From a virus: a stretch of DNA of 41,126 nt. Of this stretch, positions 5,700 through 12,582 are shown piece after piece (the first letter of the stretch is position 1; each line of letters starts with the position of its first letter). Position numbers and translations under genes: made by a program. The notes beneath the pieces are model-generated. The model did no database searches, was not told the DNA's origin, and worked only from the letters and a program-made list of their open reading frames with translations. The stretch lies in IMG/VR virus record IMGVR_UViG_3300048834_000619, positions 1-41,126 of that record. One strand, written 5' to 3'.

Positions 5700-7699
5700 C
5701 AGGCGGCCGTCGTGCGGGTCTTGTGGGCAGGGCACACGAACCCGACGCCGTCGCCGTCGGGGCGGCGCTTGCGGCCCCAGCCGGCCTCCTTGGCCCGCTT
5801 GTGGGCGCCTCCGTCCCCGGGGAGCACCTCGGTGCAGTCGAGGTCCATGCAACGGTCCAGGGGCCGGTCGGCGTCGCAGGAGGGCAGTTCGGCGGCCGGG
5901 GGGAGGTTCTCTCCGTCAGGGTCGGGGCCGGGCTCGTCGGGGGTGTCGAGATCGAGTTCGGGCTCGGTCCAGGGCGGCTTGGCGGCATGGACGGCGGCGA
6001 GGACCTGGCGGCCGCTACCGGTGAGCCGGATCCGGACAAGGCCGGGTTCGGCTGGGCCGGCGTCGGACACGTCGGCCCAGCCGCGGGCCTCCATGTCGGC
6101 CGGGACCGACCCGGCCGGGAGAAGGAAGTCGGTGGTGGTCGGTTCGAGCTCGTCGAGGACGTCGGCCAGGTCCTCGTCGAGGTACAGCTCGTCGACGTCG
6201 ATGCCGGTGTGGACCGGGGTCCGGGCGGCTCGTCGCTCGCGGTCGCGGCGGTTCTCGTCGAGCACGTCGAGCTCGTAGGCCGTGGGCTCGTAGCCGAGGT
6301 CGATTAGGTGCTGGACGTGGTCGCACCACAGGTCCCGGTCGGCGTCGCCGGGGAAGGTGCGGCGGTGTTCGGCGTCGAGGGCGACGATCGCCCACGCCCA
6401 CCGCTGCTGCAGCTCTGGGTCGGTGCCGTCGGCTGCGGCAGCCTCCCAGGTGCGGAGGATCTCGTCGTTGGCCTCCCAGTCGGCGTCGGGGTGGGTTGCA
6501 TCTGGGACGACGAGGTCACCGATCGCTGCCCGGTCGGGGTCGCCGGCGTCCATGGTCCAGGTGATCAGCGTCCGGGCCACCATCGGTGGCATCGGGGTGA
6601 AGCGGTTGTCGGCGATCGCGGTGAGGAGGAACGAGTAGCGGGATTCGGCGGCTTCCTTGGCGGCCTTGGCGAGGGCGGCGCGCTCGGCGCGGTCGCGGGC
6701 CAGTGCGGCGTCGGCTTGGGCGTCCTCGTCGGCGGTGGCGACGAAGTCGGCGTAGAGCTCTTCGGGCACCTGCAACCCCGACCGGGTCACCCCGTTGTCG
6801 AGGGTGAGCGTGGTGTGGCGGGCGGGAGCGATGCACACACCGATTCGCTCCACTTCCCAGTCCAGAGCCGTGCCGGGCACCCGCTGGGGCTGCAGGTACA
6901 CGACGTGGCACTCCTCGTCGGCGTGGTCGACGCCGTCGGGCAGCTCACCGAACGAAGCGACGGTGACCGATGCGCGGTGCGGGGTGAACACGTTGGAGGG
7001 CCGCTCCCACGAGTTGGCGTAGCGGATCTCGACGAGGCCGGCCTCGTCGAGGTCTCGGCGGGCGGCGGTCATCGCCTGCTCCCGGGACCGGTCCGTGACG
7101 AACCGGTCGAGCTCCTGGGCCAGGTTCTTGCACGCCTTCGCTGGCAAGGCTGCGACGTGGGCCATCACTTCGGCGTCGTGCGCCCAACCCGCCAGGGTGG
7201 TGGCGTCAGCCAGGTTGAGCCCGTTCCCGAAGCGGGCCAGCACGGCTGGCGGGAGCATCACGAGATCGAGCCGTGAGCGAACCGTGGGCACCGATGTGCC
7301 GACCTTGCGAGCGATGTCGGCAACGGTGTATCCGCACTCCGACGCCAGGCGGGCGAACGCCCGGCCCTCCTCCACCGGAGTGAGGCCGACCCGCTGGCAG
7401 TTCTCCACGAGCATCAGCTCGAGGATCTCCTCGGTCTTCAGGTCCTCGACGATGCAGGGCACCTCGGCGAGCCCGGCGACCCGGGCGGCTGCGAGCCGGC
7501 GGTTGCCGGCCACCACCAGGTGCACATCGTCATCGCTCGGTGGAAGAACGATCAGCGGGGTGCGCATGCCCATCGTGGTGATCGTCTGCGCCAGCTCCAA
7601 CACGTCGCCGACGTCGGCGCGGATGTTGTCGGGATGGTTCTCGATCGAGTCCACCGGCAGGTAGACGATGACCTTCTCGGCCGTTGCAGTCGGGGTCAT
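5699..7699 (-). CDS. Large ParB/Spo0J-family protein
   Basis: 666 residues. Residues 10-100 form a ParB-type N-terminal domain with VVAGNRRLAAARVAG (63-77; the usual GERR is GNRR here) and VENCQRVGLTPVEEG (98-112); 123-145 is a helix-turn-helix (YTVADIARKVGTSVPTVRSRL). ParB proteins bind centromere-like DNA and act as CTP switches; relatives in phages include nucleases and transcription regulators. The remaining 500 residues are unusual: a long helical/acidic region and a C-terminal Cys/His-rich end (LDCTEVLPGDGG...GFVCPAHK), which may bind zinc. The ATG at 7699 overlaps the preceding stop (ATGA). It is the largest early gene. No parA neighbour, so a regulatory or replication role is more likely than partition. 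Confidence 0.8.
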   Translation of the reverse strand: MTPTATAEKVIVYLPVDSIENHPDNIRADVGDVLELAQTITTMGMRTPLIVLPPSDDDVHLVVAGNRRLAAARVAGLAEVPCIVEDLKTEEILELMLVENCQRVGLTPVEEGRAFARLASECGYTVADIARKVGTSVPTVRSRLDLVMLPPAVLARFGNGLNLADATTLAGWAHDAEVMAHVAALPAKACKNLAQELDRFVTDRSREQAMTAARRDLDEAGLVEIRYANSWERPSNVFTPHRASVTVASFGELPDGVDHADEECHVVYLQPQRVPGTALDWEVERIGVCIAPARHTTLTLDNGVTRSGLQVPEELYADFVATADEDAQADAALARDRAERAALAKAAKEAAESRYSFLLTAIADNRFTPMPPMVARTLITWTMDAGDPDRAAIGDLVVPDATHPDADWEANDEILRTWEAAAADGTDPELQQRWAWAIVALDAEHRRTFPGDADRDLWCDHVQHLIDLGYEPTAYELDVLDENRRDRERRAARTPVHTGIDVDELYLDEDLADVLDELEPTTTDFLLPAGSVPADMEARGWADVSDAGPAEPGLVRIRLTGSGRQVLAAVHAAKPPWTEPELDLDTPDEPGPDPDGENLPPAAELPSCDADRPLDRCMDLDCTEVLPGDGGAHKRAKEAGWGRKRRPDGDGVGFVCPAHKTRTTAA

Positions 7700-7995
7700 G
7701 AGGACTGGTCCTTTCGTTGTTCGAGTACTCGGGCCACCAGCACCGGCCACCCAGTGGCTGGGGTCACTGGCGCGTCGGCGGGGACGTGGCACCACGTCCC
7801 GTCAGCGGCCACCAGCCAGGCGTCGCCGGACTGAGCCGCCAGGTCGCCGGCGACGTGAGCGGCGAGCGCCAGGTGAGAGATCGGGCCGTACACGGTGCCG
7901 TCGGGGTCGCGGGCTTCCCACGGGCCGGCGGGATGGTCGGGCAGCGGATCCCAGAGGCGGAGCTGGCCCGGCGGCGGGCAGCAGACGGCGGTCAT
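7696..7995 (-). CDS. Small early protein, unknown function
   Basis: 99 residues, MTAVCCPPPGQLRLWDPLPDHPAGPW... followed by a compact domain that includes GTVYGPISHLALAAHVAGDLAAQSGDAWLVAADGTWCHVP. No family recognised. The ATG at 7995 has GGGGGAG 6-7 bases upstream. It starts after a 41-bp gap from the cupin gene, one of the few spacers in this operon, and its stop overlaps the ParB-like ATG. Confidence 0.6.
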   Translation of the reverse strand: MTAVCCPPPGQLRLWDPLPDHPAGPWEARDPDGTVYGPISHLALAAHVAGDLAAQSGDAWLVAADGTWCHVPADAPVTPATGWPVLVARVLEQRKDQSS

Positions 7996-8036
7996 GCCGC
8001 TCTCCCCCGCCGCTTGAGCTGGGCGGGCGGTGGTGA

Positions 8037-8663
8037 TCAAGGGACCACCTCGCCCCACATGGCGAGGGCCACGTCGCAGATTGCTCGCACCTCGGTGTCG
8101 GTGGCGGGCCGAGGTTTCGCTTCCACCCACTCGTCGGGCCCGGTGATCGGCCAGTACACCCGGGCCTCGTCGCCGGTGACGGCCGACGTGGCCCGGTTGA
8201 GACGGCGGATCAATGTGACTGTGCCCGTCATGTACAACGTCTCGTGCAGCTCGACGCTCGTCAGGGCGTAGCCGTCGCCGGCCCGGTAGGTCGATCGACA
8301 GGTCTCCTTGAGCACCACCTCGGTCACCGGTGACAGCTGGGCGCCTTCGATGCCGGGCTGGATCACCACACGACGGTGGGTCGGGTTATAGCGGCTCTGG
8401 GCCTGCTCGTACTCGACGTTCGAGACCGCCCCGGAGAGCACCAGCGACTCGAGGCCCCAGGGGTGATCGTGGATCGTGGCCACCTCGTCGGTCTGGAACC
8501 GGCGGTCCCAGACGTGGAGCCGGTAGTCGCGGCCCATCAGGTCCGTGCGGAGCATCCCGAATCCCTGCAGGGTCCACGGATGACCTTCGGGGTGGGTCAA
8601 AATCTGACGCACCAGGACGTCCAGCTCGGGGGTGTGGTGCATCGTGCACTCCTCGGTTGTCAT
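8037..8663 (-). CDS. Cupin-fold protein
   Basis: 208 residues. The core RLHVWDRRFQTDEVATIHDHPWGLESLVLSGAV has the cupin metal motif with His50, His65, Asp66 and His67, and the following strands (YNPTHRRVVIQPGIEG, TYRAGDGYALTSVELHETLYMTGTVTLI) complete a cupin-like barrel that could include the remaining metal ligand. This is similar to small-molecule dioxygenase-like cupins; substrate unknown. The ATG at 8663 overlaps the stop of the preceding gene (ATGA). A metabolic enzyme in the early operon may modify a host metabolite or a nucleotide. Confidence 0.65.
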   Translation of the reverse strand: MTTEECTMHHTPELDVLVRQILTHPEGHPWTLQGFGMLRTDLMGRDYRLHVWDRRFQTDEVATIHDHPWGLESLVLSGAVSNVEYEQAQSRYNPTHRRVVIQPGIEGAQLSPVTEVVLKETCRSTYRAGDGYALTSVELHETLYMTGTVTLIRRLNRATSAVTGDEARVYWPITGPDEWVEAKPRPATDTEVRAICDVALAMWGEVVP

Positions 8664-8974
8664 GCCACGTCCTGGCGGTGATGGTCGGCGCCGGTCTTGA
8701 ACCGCTTCGACTTGCGGTAGGCGTCCCGGACCCGGGCGGCGCGGTGATCGACGGCGGACAGGACCTGGCCGGTGCGGCGACGACGATCGGCTCTATCAGC
8801 GGTGGCAAGCCACCACGACAGGCCCCACCCGCAGTCCGGATCCGGGTTGCCCCACGGCCACCGCTCGATCTCCTTCACTCGGGCGCGCTGCAGGGCGTCC
8901 ACGCCGGCCTCCTCGTCGGCGTTGGACCATCGGCCACCGCCACGGCCGTAGCGCTTGTCTGCGGTCCAGGTCAC
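8660..8974 (-). CDS. Basic early protein, unknown function
   Basis: 104 residues rich in Arg, Lys and Trp: TWTADKRYGRGGGRWSNADEEAG, IERWPWGNPDPDCGWGLSWWLATADRADRRRR and a basic C-terminus (KSKRFKTGADHHRQDVA). No known family. The GTG at 8974 overlaps the preceding stop (GTGA); longer open frames upstream are shadows of the neighbour. Confidence 0.55.
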   Translation of the reverse strand: MTWTADKRYGRGGGRWSNADEEAGVDALQRARVKEIERWPWGNPDPDCGWGLSWWLATADRADRRRRTGQVLSAVDHRAARVRDAYRKSKRFKTGADHHRQDVA

Positions 8975-9270
8975 TGGGCCATCTCCCACGGGCGCGGTCG
9001 GCGGTGGGCGCGGCGTTCGATCGACGTGATCCCAGCGGTGCGGAGGGCCCGGTCCTGCGCTGCGGCTTCCTGGGCCTGGTCCCAGTCGGGCCACACCTGC
9101 CGGGGGTCGAGGCCGGCCTCGTCGGCCAGCACCTGGGCCGCTCCGGTGGGCAGACCGCGGATCAGGTACCGCTGGGTGGCCGCCGGGGTGCAGCCGAGCG
9201 ACAGCAGCGCGTCCGCTGGTGGGAGGCCGAGGCGCTCGGCCAGCGGGGTGACGAGGAACCGGGCGCTCAC
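8971..9270 (-). CDS. HTH-like small DNA-binding protein
   Basis: 99 residues. The stretch ERLGLPPADALLSLGCTPAATQRYLIRGLPTGAAQVLADEAGLDPRQVWPDW reads like a helix-turn-helix segment followed by a second helical region, with a basic C-terminus. The GTG at 9270 overlaps the preceding stop (GTGA). A role in gene regulation is inferred only from the HTH-like segment. Confidence 0.5.
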   Translation of the reverse strand: MSARFLVTPLAERLGLPPADALLSLGCTPAATQRYLIRGLPTGAAQVLADEAGLDPRQVWPDWDQAQEAAAQDRALRTAGITSIERRAHRRPRPWEMAQ

Positions 9271-9578
9271 CGTGGCACCCCAGGGGCGCAGGTCAGGCCG
9301 GCTGCCACAGTGCGCAGCACAGCCACGGCGGCCGGCGAGTGATCGAGGTGTGGCATCAGCTGGTTGCACAACCAGACGTGGAACACGATCAGCTGGTCGC
9401 AAGTCGACACGTCGGCAAGGTCGACGCCGTGGGACCCGAGCTCGACGGTCATCGACCTGATCACACGGCGGAGCGACTCGGCCGCATCTGGGTCCATCGG
9501 GTCGATCAGGCCGGCCCGGAGCGTGGCGCGCTGTTCGGCTGCCAACGATGCCGCCTGGGAGACGTCGACCGCTGGCAT
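9267..9578 (-). CDS. Small early protein, unknown function
   Basis: 103 residues, helical: AEQRATLRAGLIDPMDPDAAESLRRVIRSMTVELG..., then a hydrophobic stretch DQLIVFHVWLCNQLMPHLDHSPAAVAVLRTVAAGL. No family recognised. The ATG at 9578 overlaps the preceding stop (TGATG), and the stop overlaps the next GTG. Confidence 0.55.
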   Translation of the reverse strand: MPAVDVSQAASLAAEQRATLRAGLIDPMDPDAAESLRRVIRSMTVELGSHGVDLADVSTCDQLIVFHVWLCNQLMPHLDHSPAAVAVLRTVAAGLTCAPGVPR

Positions 9579-10039
9579 CAGCGGGCCTCCATCTTCTTCG
9601 CCCACTCGTCGAGGACCTCGGCCACCGTGCGGGCCGTGTCCGCAGCGTTGCGAAGGTGGAGGACCGTCGAGCCGGCAGGGACCGCCGGCGCCGTGTTGAA
9701 GGCAGCGGCAGCCACAGCCCGGTGCTGTGGGCCGACAGTGTCGGCCATGAGGTCATGGAGCCGGACCGACAACCAGACCGCCTTGTCTCGGAGGGCTTCG
9801 ACGGCTTCCTCGTCCGCCTCGAGGGCGGCTTGGACCTGGGCCTGGGCGGCCGCGAACGGGTTGGCAGGTGGGTGCGGGCTCCGGTGCGACCGGAGAGGCG
9901 CAAGTTCAGGGCAACCATCCCTGGCCTCGGTGCTACCGAGGTCATCGCCTACGGACCCGCCCACCACTTCCCCACCAGCCGGCAACTGGCCGGTGAGGGC
10001 ATCAGAGGCGCCGGGCGTGGACGGCACGGTGCCGGTCAC
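9578..10039 (-). CDS. Helical early protein, unknown function
   Basis: 153 residues with a Gly/Pro/Ser-rich N-terminus (residues 1-60, probably disordered) and a helical C-terminal half (AAAQAQVQAALEADEEAVEALRDKAVWL...). No catalytic motif. The GTG at 10039 overlaps the stop of the preceding gene (GTGA). Much longer upstream extensions in this frame belong to other genes. Confidence 0.5.
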   Translation of the reverse strand: MTGTVPSTPGASDALTGQLPAGGEVVGGSVGDDLGSTEARDGCPELAPLRSHRSPHPPANPFAAAQAQVQAALEADEEAVEALRDKAVWLSVRLHDLMADTVGPQHRAVAAAAFNTAPAVPAGSTVLHLRNAADTARTVAEVLDEWAKKMEAR

Positions 10040-10272
10040 GACGCTGGCGCCAGGATCTGAGCGAACTGGGTGACCGCCTCGGCGAAGCGGTCGAGCACCT
10101 CGCCGGGGGTCATGTCGGCCACCTCGAGCACGTGACCCGACACGAGGACCACGCGGCAGCCGTCGAAGTCCCCGGGGTCGACCGGTTCGATGGCAGCGAC
10201 CTGGGCCGGTGCCACGAACACCGAGTAGCCGGCGAGCGGTGACGGCAGCTCCACCCACACGTGGCGTGTCAT
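10036..10272 (-). CDS. Small early protein, unknown function
   Basis: 78 residues of alpha/beta look: VWVELPSPLAGYSVFVAPAQVAAIEPVDPGDFDGCRVVLVSGHVLEVADMTPGEVLDRFAEAV. It resembles small conserved phage/bacterial proteins of the 'immunoglobulin-like or beta-barrel, metabolite-binding' type (inference from the pattern of short strands around VSGHVLEV). Overlaps both neighbours by 4 bp. Confidence 0.5.
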   Translation of the reverse strand: MTRHVWVELPSPLAGYSVFVAPAQVAAIEPVDPGDFDGCRVVLVSGHVLEVADMTPGEVLDRFAEAVTQFAQILAPAS

Positions 10273-10673
10273 GACGCGACCCGGCCCGGCTCACCGGTGA
10301 GCAGCTCACGGAGCGCGTCGCGCTCGGAGGCGACCACTCGTGAGCAGCCCCCGTCGGTGCACGACAGATCCCAGGAGTCTTCGACCAGCCGCTCCAACAG
10401 GTGAGCGGGGACCTGGACCATCCGGGAGAACCACGCCACCCGGTCACCGCCGTCGTCCGGCGACACCGTGGCGGTGGTGTGGTTGGCGCCCAGCCACACC
10501 AGGGCGGCGTCGGTCGGGACCAGGACCCGGCGGCCGAGACGGTGCACCGGCAGATCCCCGGCCCGGATGGCGCTACGCACCATCGACAACGAGACCGCAC
10601 CGAGCTCGGCCACCTCCGCGGCGCCCAGCACGGGCCGGGCTCGCAACTCGGCGAGACGATCGGCCGCCGTCAC
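10269..10673 (-). CDS. HTH_17/excisionase-like DNA-binding protein
   Basis: 134 residues. The N-terminal part GAAEVAELGAVSLSMVRSAIRAGDLPVHRLGRRVLVPTDAALVWL is a winged HTH of the MerR/excisionase type that commonly ends with the hairpin 'VHRLGRRVLVP'. A C-terminal region with Cys residues (SWDLSCTDGGCSRVV) follows. It is a good candidate for an excisionase or early regulator. The GTG at 10673 overlaps the preceding stop (GTGA). Confidence 0.65.
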   Translation of the reverse strand: MTAADRLAELRARPVLGAAEVAELGAVSLSMVRSAIRAGDLPVHRLGRRVLVPTDAALVWLGANHTTATVSPDDGGDRVAWFSRMVQVPAHLLERLVEDSWDLSCTDGGCSRVVASERDALRELLTGEPGRVAS

Positions 10674-11110
10674 CGGTCGCCGTCCTCGTCATCGGCCTCG
10701 GGCTCGTCGTCGTCGTCGTCGGCCACGGGGTCGACCGAGTGGGAGCCGGTGGAGCGATGCTCGCCGGTGCGGCTCGACCGCTTGATCTCACCGGTCTCGG
10801 GGTCGAGCAGCGCGAACACCTCGTCGAGCTCCTCCTCCAGGCCGAGGGGCAGCACGGTCTGGCCGGTGCGGTGCTCCAACGAGCGACGCAGCAGCGTCTT
10901 GGCCAGGTCGAGCTCTTCCAGCGGCACCGCCTCGATCCGCAGCACCCGAGCCGTCGGTACGACGTCACCGGAGTCGATGTCGGTGGTGATCTTCGAACAG
11001 TCGACCAGGGCCACCACTGCGTGGGCCTGCCACGGATGGTTCACCAGGTCCCGGGCGATCGAGACGAGGCCGTTGGCCTCACCCTTGGGGAGCGATCCGG
11101 ACATCTTCAT
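10670..11110 (-). CDS. Conserved early phage protein with acidic tail
   Basis: 146 residues: a folded part (HPWQAHAVVALVDCSKITTDIDSGDVVPTARVLRIEAVPLEELDLAKTLLRRSLEHRTGQTVLPL) followed by a very acidic C-terminus (VADDDDDEPEADDEDGDR). The combination resembles conserved actinophage early proteins that sit near replication genes, function not known to me. The ATG at 11110 overlaps the preceding stop (ATGA). The acidic tail may interact with a DNA-binding partner. Confidence 0.6.
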   Translation of the reverse strand: MKMSGSLPKGEANGLVSIARDLVNHPWQAHAVVALVDCSKITTDIDSGDVVPTARVLRIEAVPLEELDLAKTLLRRSLEHRTGQTVLPLGLEEELDEVFALLDPETGEIKRSSRTGEHRSTGSHSVDPVADDDDDEPEADDEDGDR

Positions 11111-11544
11111 GGGCCCTCCTCAGGGCAAGAGAACGAACCCGACGCCCACAGCAGTGCGTCGGGCAGATCGGACAGGGCCCCGACCGTGCGGGCCGTCCCT
11201 TGGTTCGGGAGGAAGACGGCGCCGTCGATCACCCGGCCGTCGAGGTTCACCACGCCCACGAACCGGGCGGCGTCGAACCGGATCCCGTGAGCGTGGGTCA
11301 ACAGGCCCGTCGACGGCTCGCTGTACGCCAGGTACACCGCCGCCGCAGCCGCCAGATCGAAGGCCGGCTGGTGCGGGGCAGCCAGCCGGGCGTGGTCCGG
11401 CCAGTCCCAGCCACACCGCAGCCACGCTGAGCGGAGCCGGTCTCGGCGCTCCCGTGAGCACGTGTTGAACGAGTCAGGTCCTGCCGTCACCATCCCGAAT
11501 GACCCGTTCGGGATCGTCACCAGATAGGGCAGGGCCACCGCCAT
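11107..11544 (-). CDS. Stand-alone ComM/ChlI N-terminal (S5/Lon-like) domain
   Basis: 145 residues resembling the N-terminal domain of ComM/magnesium-chelatase ChlI-type AAA+ proteins: a 'PDSFNTCSRERRDRLRSAW' helix, then PAFDLAAAAAVYLAYSEP and FVGVVNLDGRVIDGAVFLP, in the same order as the 'SRxRVRAAL ... FDLPIALGLLAAS ... FLGELSLDG' motifs. The AAA+ ATPase module that normally follows is missing, and the protein ends after about 145 residues. It is a short, phage-borne relic or partner domain. The ATG at 11544 overlaps the preceding stop (TGATG). Homology is my reading by eye; the role is unknown. Confidence 0.5.
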   Translation of the reverse strand: MAVALPYLVTIPNGSFGMVTAGPDSFNTCSRERRDRLRSAWLRCGWDWPDHARLAAPHQPAFDLAAAAAVYLAYSEPSTGLLTHAHGIRFDAARFVGVVNLDGRVIDGAVFLPNQGTARTVGALSDLPDALLWASGSFSCPEEGP

Positions 11545-11735
11545 CACCGCCACCACCCATCAGGCCAGCCACCGAGTGCCTCATCCAGCTCGACCGGATC
11601 CACCGACCGATCCAGCGCCCGGGCCAGCCGACGGGCCACCACCGCCCCAGCCGTCGCCACACCGACCGCCGTGGCGAACCCGCCAACGAACACCGCCGCA
11701 CCCAACGCGGCCACCTTCACGACGGCGGCCGTCAC
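11544..11735 (-). CDS. Small membrane protein
   Basis: 63 residues with one long hydrophobic segment (about residues 3-32: VVKVAALGAAVFVGGFATAV...GAVVA) and a short cytoplasmic tail with acidic and Trp residues. The GTG at 11735 overlaps the stop of the Cro-like gene (GTGA), so it is cotranslated. No function known. Confidence 0.55.
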   Translation of the reverse strand: MTAAVVKVAALGAAVFVGGFATAVGVATAGAVVARRLARALDRSVDPVELDEALGGWPDGWWR

Positions 11736-11950
11736 GACGCTGCGGACTCGACGGGCGAGTTCAAGATGGCCAGGACATCGACCTTCAGCGCATCGGCCAA
11801 GGCCAGGGCCACCGCCGGAGAGGCTCCACGGCGGCCGGCCTCGATGTTCGACAGGTGAGCCTGGCGGATGCCAGCTGCCTCAGCGAGAGCAGTGCAGCTG
11901 AGCCCGGACCGCTCCCGGATCGTGCGTAAGGCCACTGGGTTGACGTGCAT
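11732..11950 (-). CDS. Cro-like HTH regulator, first early gene
   Basis: 72 residues from ATG 11950. HTH_3/Xre-type fold: LRTIRERSGLSCTALAEAAGIRQAHLSNIEAGRRGASPAVALALADAL, with turn helices 2-3 at ALAEAAGIRQAHLSNIE. It opens the leftward early operon and faces the repressor gene at 12125 across the operator region, which is the usual place for Cro. No clear Shine-Dalgarno precedes the ATG; TATACG (11955-11960, read leftwards) may be a -10 element, so the transcript could be leaderless. A TTG at 11962 would give a longer product. Confidence 0.75.
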   Translation of the reverse strand: MHVNPVALRTIRERSGLSCTALAEAAGIRQAHLSNIEAGRRGASPAVALALADALKVDVLAILNSPVESAAS

Positions 11951-11971
11951 GGCCGTATACAACCACGTTCA

Positions 11972-12018
11972 GCAACGATGAGCAATACCCCGGTGATCAA
12001 GGGGCCGCTGTCAGCAAT
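11972..12018 (-). promoter_or_regulatory. Operator pentamers upstream of the early operon
   Basis: Read on the minus strand, ATTGC (11982-11986) and GTTGC (11972-11976) are direct repeats exactly 10 bp apart, one helical turn, with a third ATTGC at 12014-12018. The same pentamers occur with the same spacing on the other strand at 12073-12097. They lie just upstream of the Cro-like gene, so they are likely repressor/Cro sites controlling the early promoter. Confidence 0.5.
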
Positions 12019-12072
12019 GGCGCCCCCACCTGGGGAACGACATCCGTGGGATTTGAACTACCGCCCTGTCGT

Positions 12073-12097
12073 ATTGCCCGGCGTTGCTGGGCATTGC
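12073..12097 (+). promoter_or_regulatory. Three phased operator pentamers upstream of the repressor gene
   Basis: ATTGC (12073-12077), GTTGC (12083-12087) and ATTGC (12093-12097) repeat with an exact 10-bp period. They lie 28 bp ahead of the repressor ATG at 12125, overlapping where its promoter is expected. Together with the minus-strand copies at 11972-12018 they form a symmetric pair of operator blocks between divergent HTH genes. Confidence 0.55.
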
Positions 12098-12124
12098 TAG
12101 ATATTTCTGGGAGGATGTCGGCGC

Positions 12125-12568
12125 ATGCCGCCTCGCACCGTCGCCGCCCCCCAGGAAGCTTGGGACCGTCTCGCGGCCGTCCTCCGGCGGATACGCGACG
12201 ACCGCGGCCTCACGGTCGATGACATCGTCGATCGAGCGAAGGCTGGCTCGACGAAGGGTGTCTCGCGGACCGTGATCAGCCTCCTCGAGAACGCCAGGCA
12301 GACCAGCTACGCCGTCCGCACCCTTCGGGCGGTGAGCGTCGGGCTCGGCTGGGAACCGAACGCCATCGAGCTCATCCTCAACGGCGCCGACCCCAACGAC
12401 CTGCCCTGGTCGGCCGATCCGATCGCCAGCGCCCTCGCCAGCCGCACGCCGCCAACGCTCTCGTCGTCACCGTCCACAGACGTGATCGACCTGTCCGACC
12501 TCACACCAGCACACCGAAGGGCCGTCGAGGGCCTCGTCCAGGCCCTCCTCGACGCCCAACACGCCTAA
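12125..12568 (+). CDS. HTH repressor (CI-like)
   Basis: 147 residues. The N-terminal 85 residues form a long HTH domain: AWDRLAAVLRRIRDDRGLTVDDIVDRAKAGSTKGVSRTVISLLENARQTSYAVRTLRAVSVGLGWEPNAI. The C-terminal part is a short linker plus a helix (LTPAHRRAVEGLVQALLDAQ) that could mediate dimerisation. There is no LexA-like peptidase domain, so induction is probably not by classic autocleavage. GGGAGGA precedes the ATG by about 10 bases. It is divergent from the Cro-like gene and starts the rightward lysogeny operon. Confidence 0.75.
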   Translation: MPPRTVAAPQEAWDRLAAVLRRIRDDRGLTVDDIVDRAKAGSTKGVSRTVISLLENARQTSYAVRTLRAVSVGLGWEPNAIELILNGADPNDLPWSADPIASALASRTPPTLSSSPSTDVIDLSDLTPAHRRAVEGLVQALLDAQHA

Positions 12569-12582
12569 CCCATGGGGGGCCA

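Noticed and set aside
6308-7276. Plus-strand frame opposite the ParB-like gene
   Set aside because: Gly/Val-rich mirror of the ParB gene; no start signal or motif.
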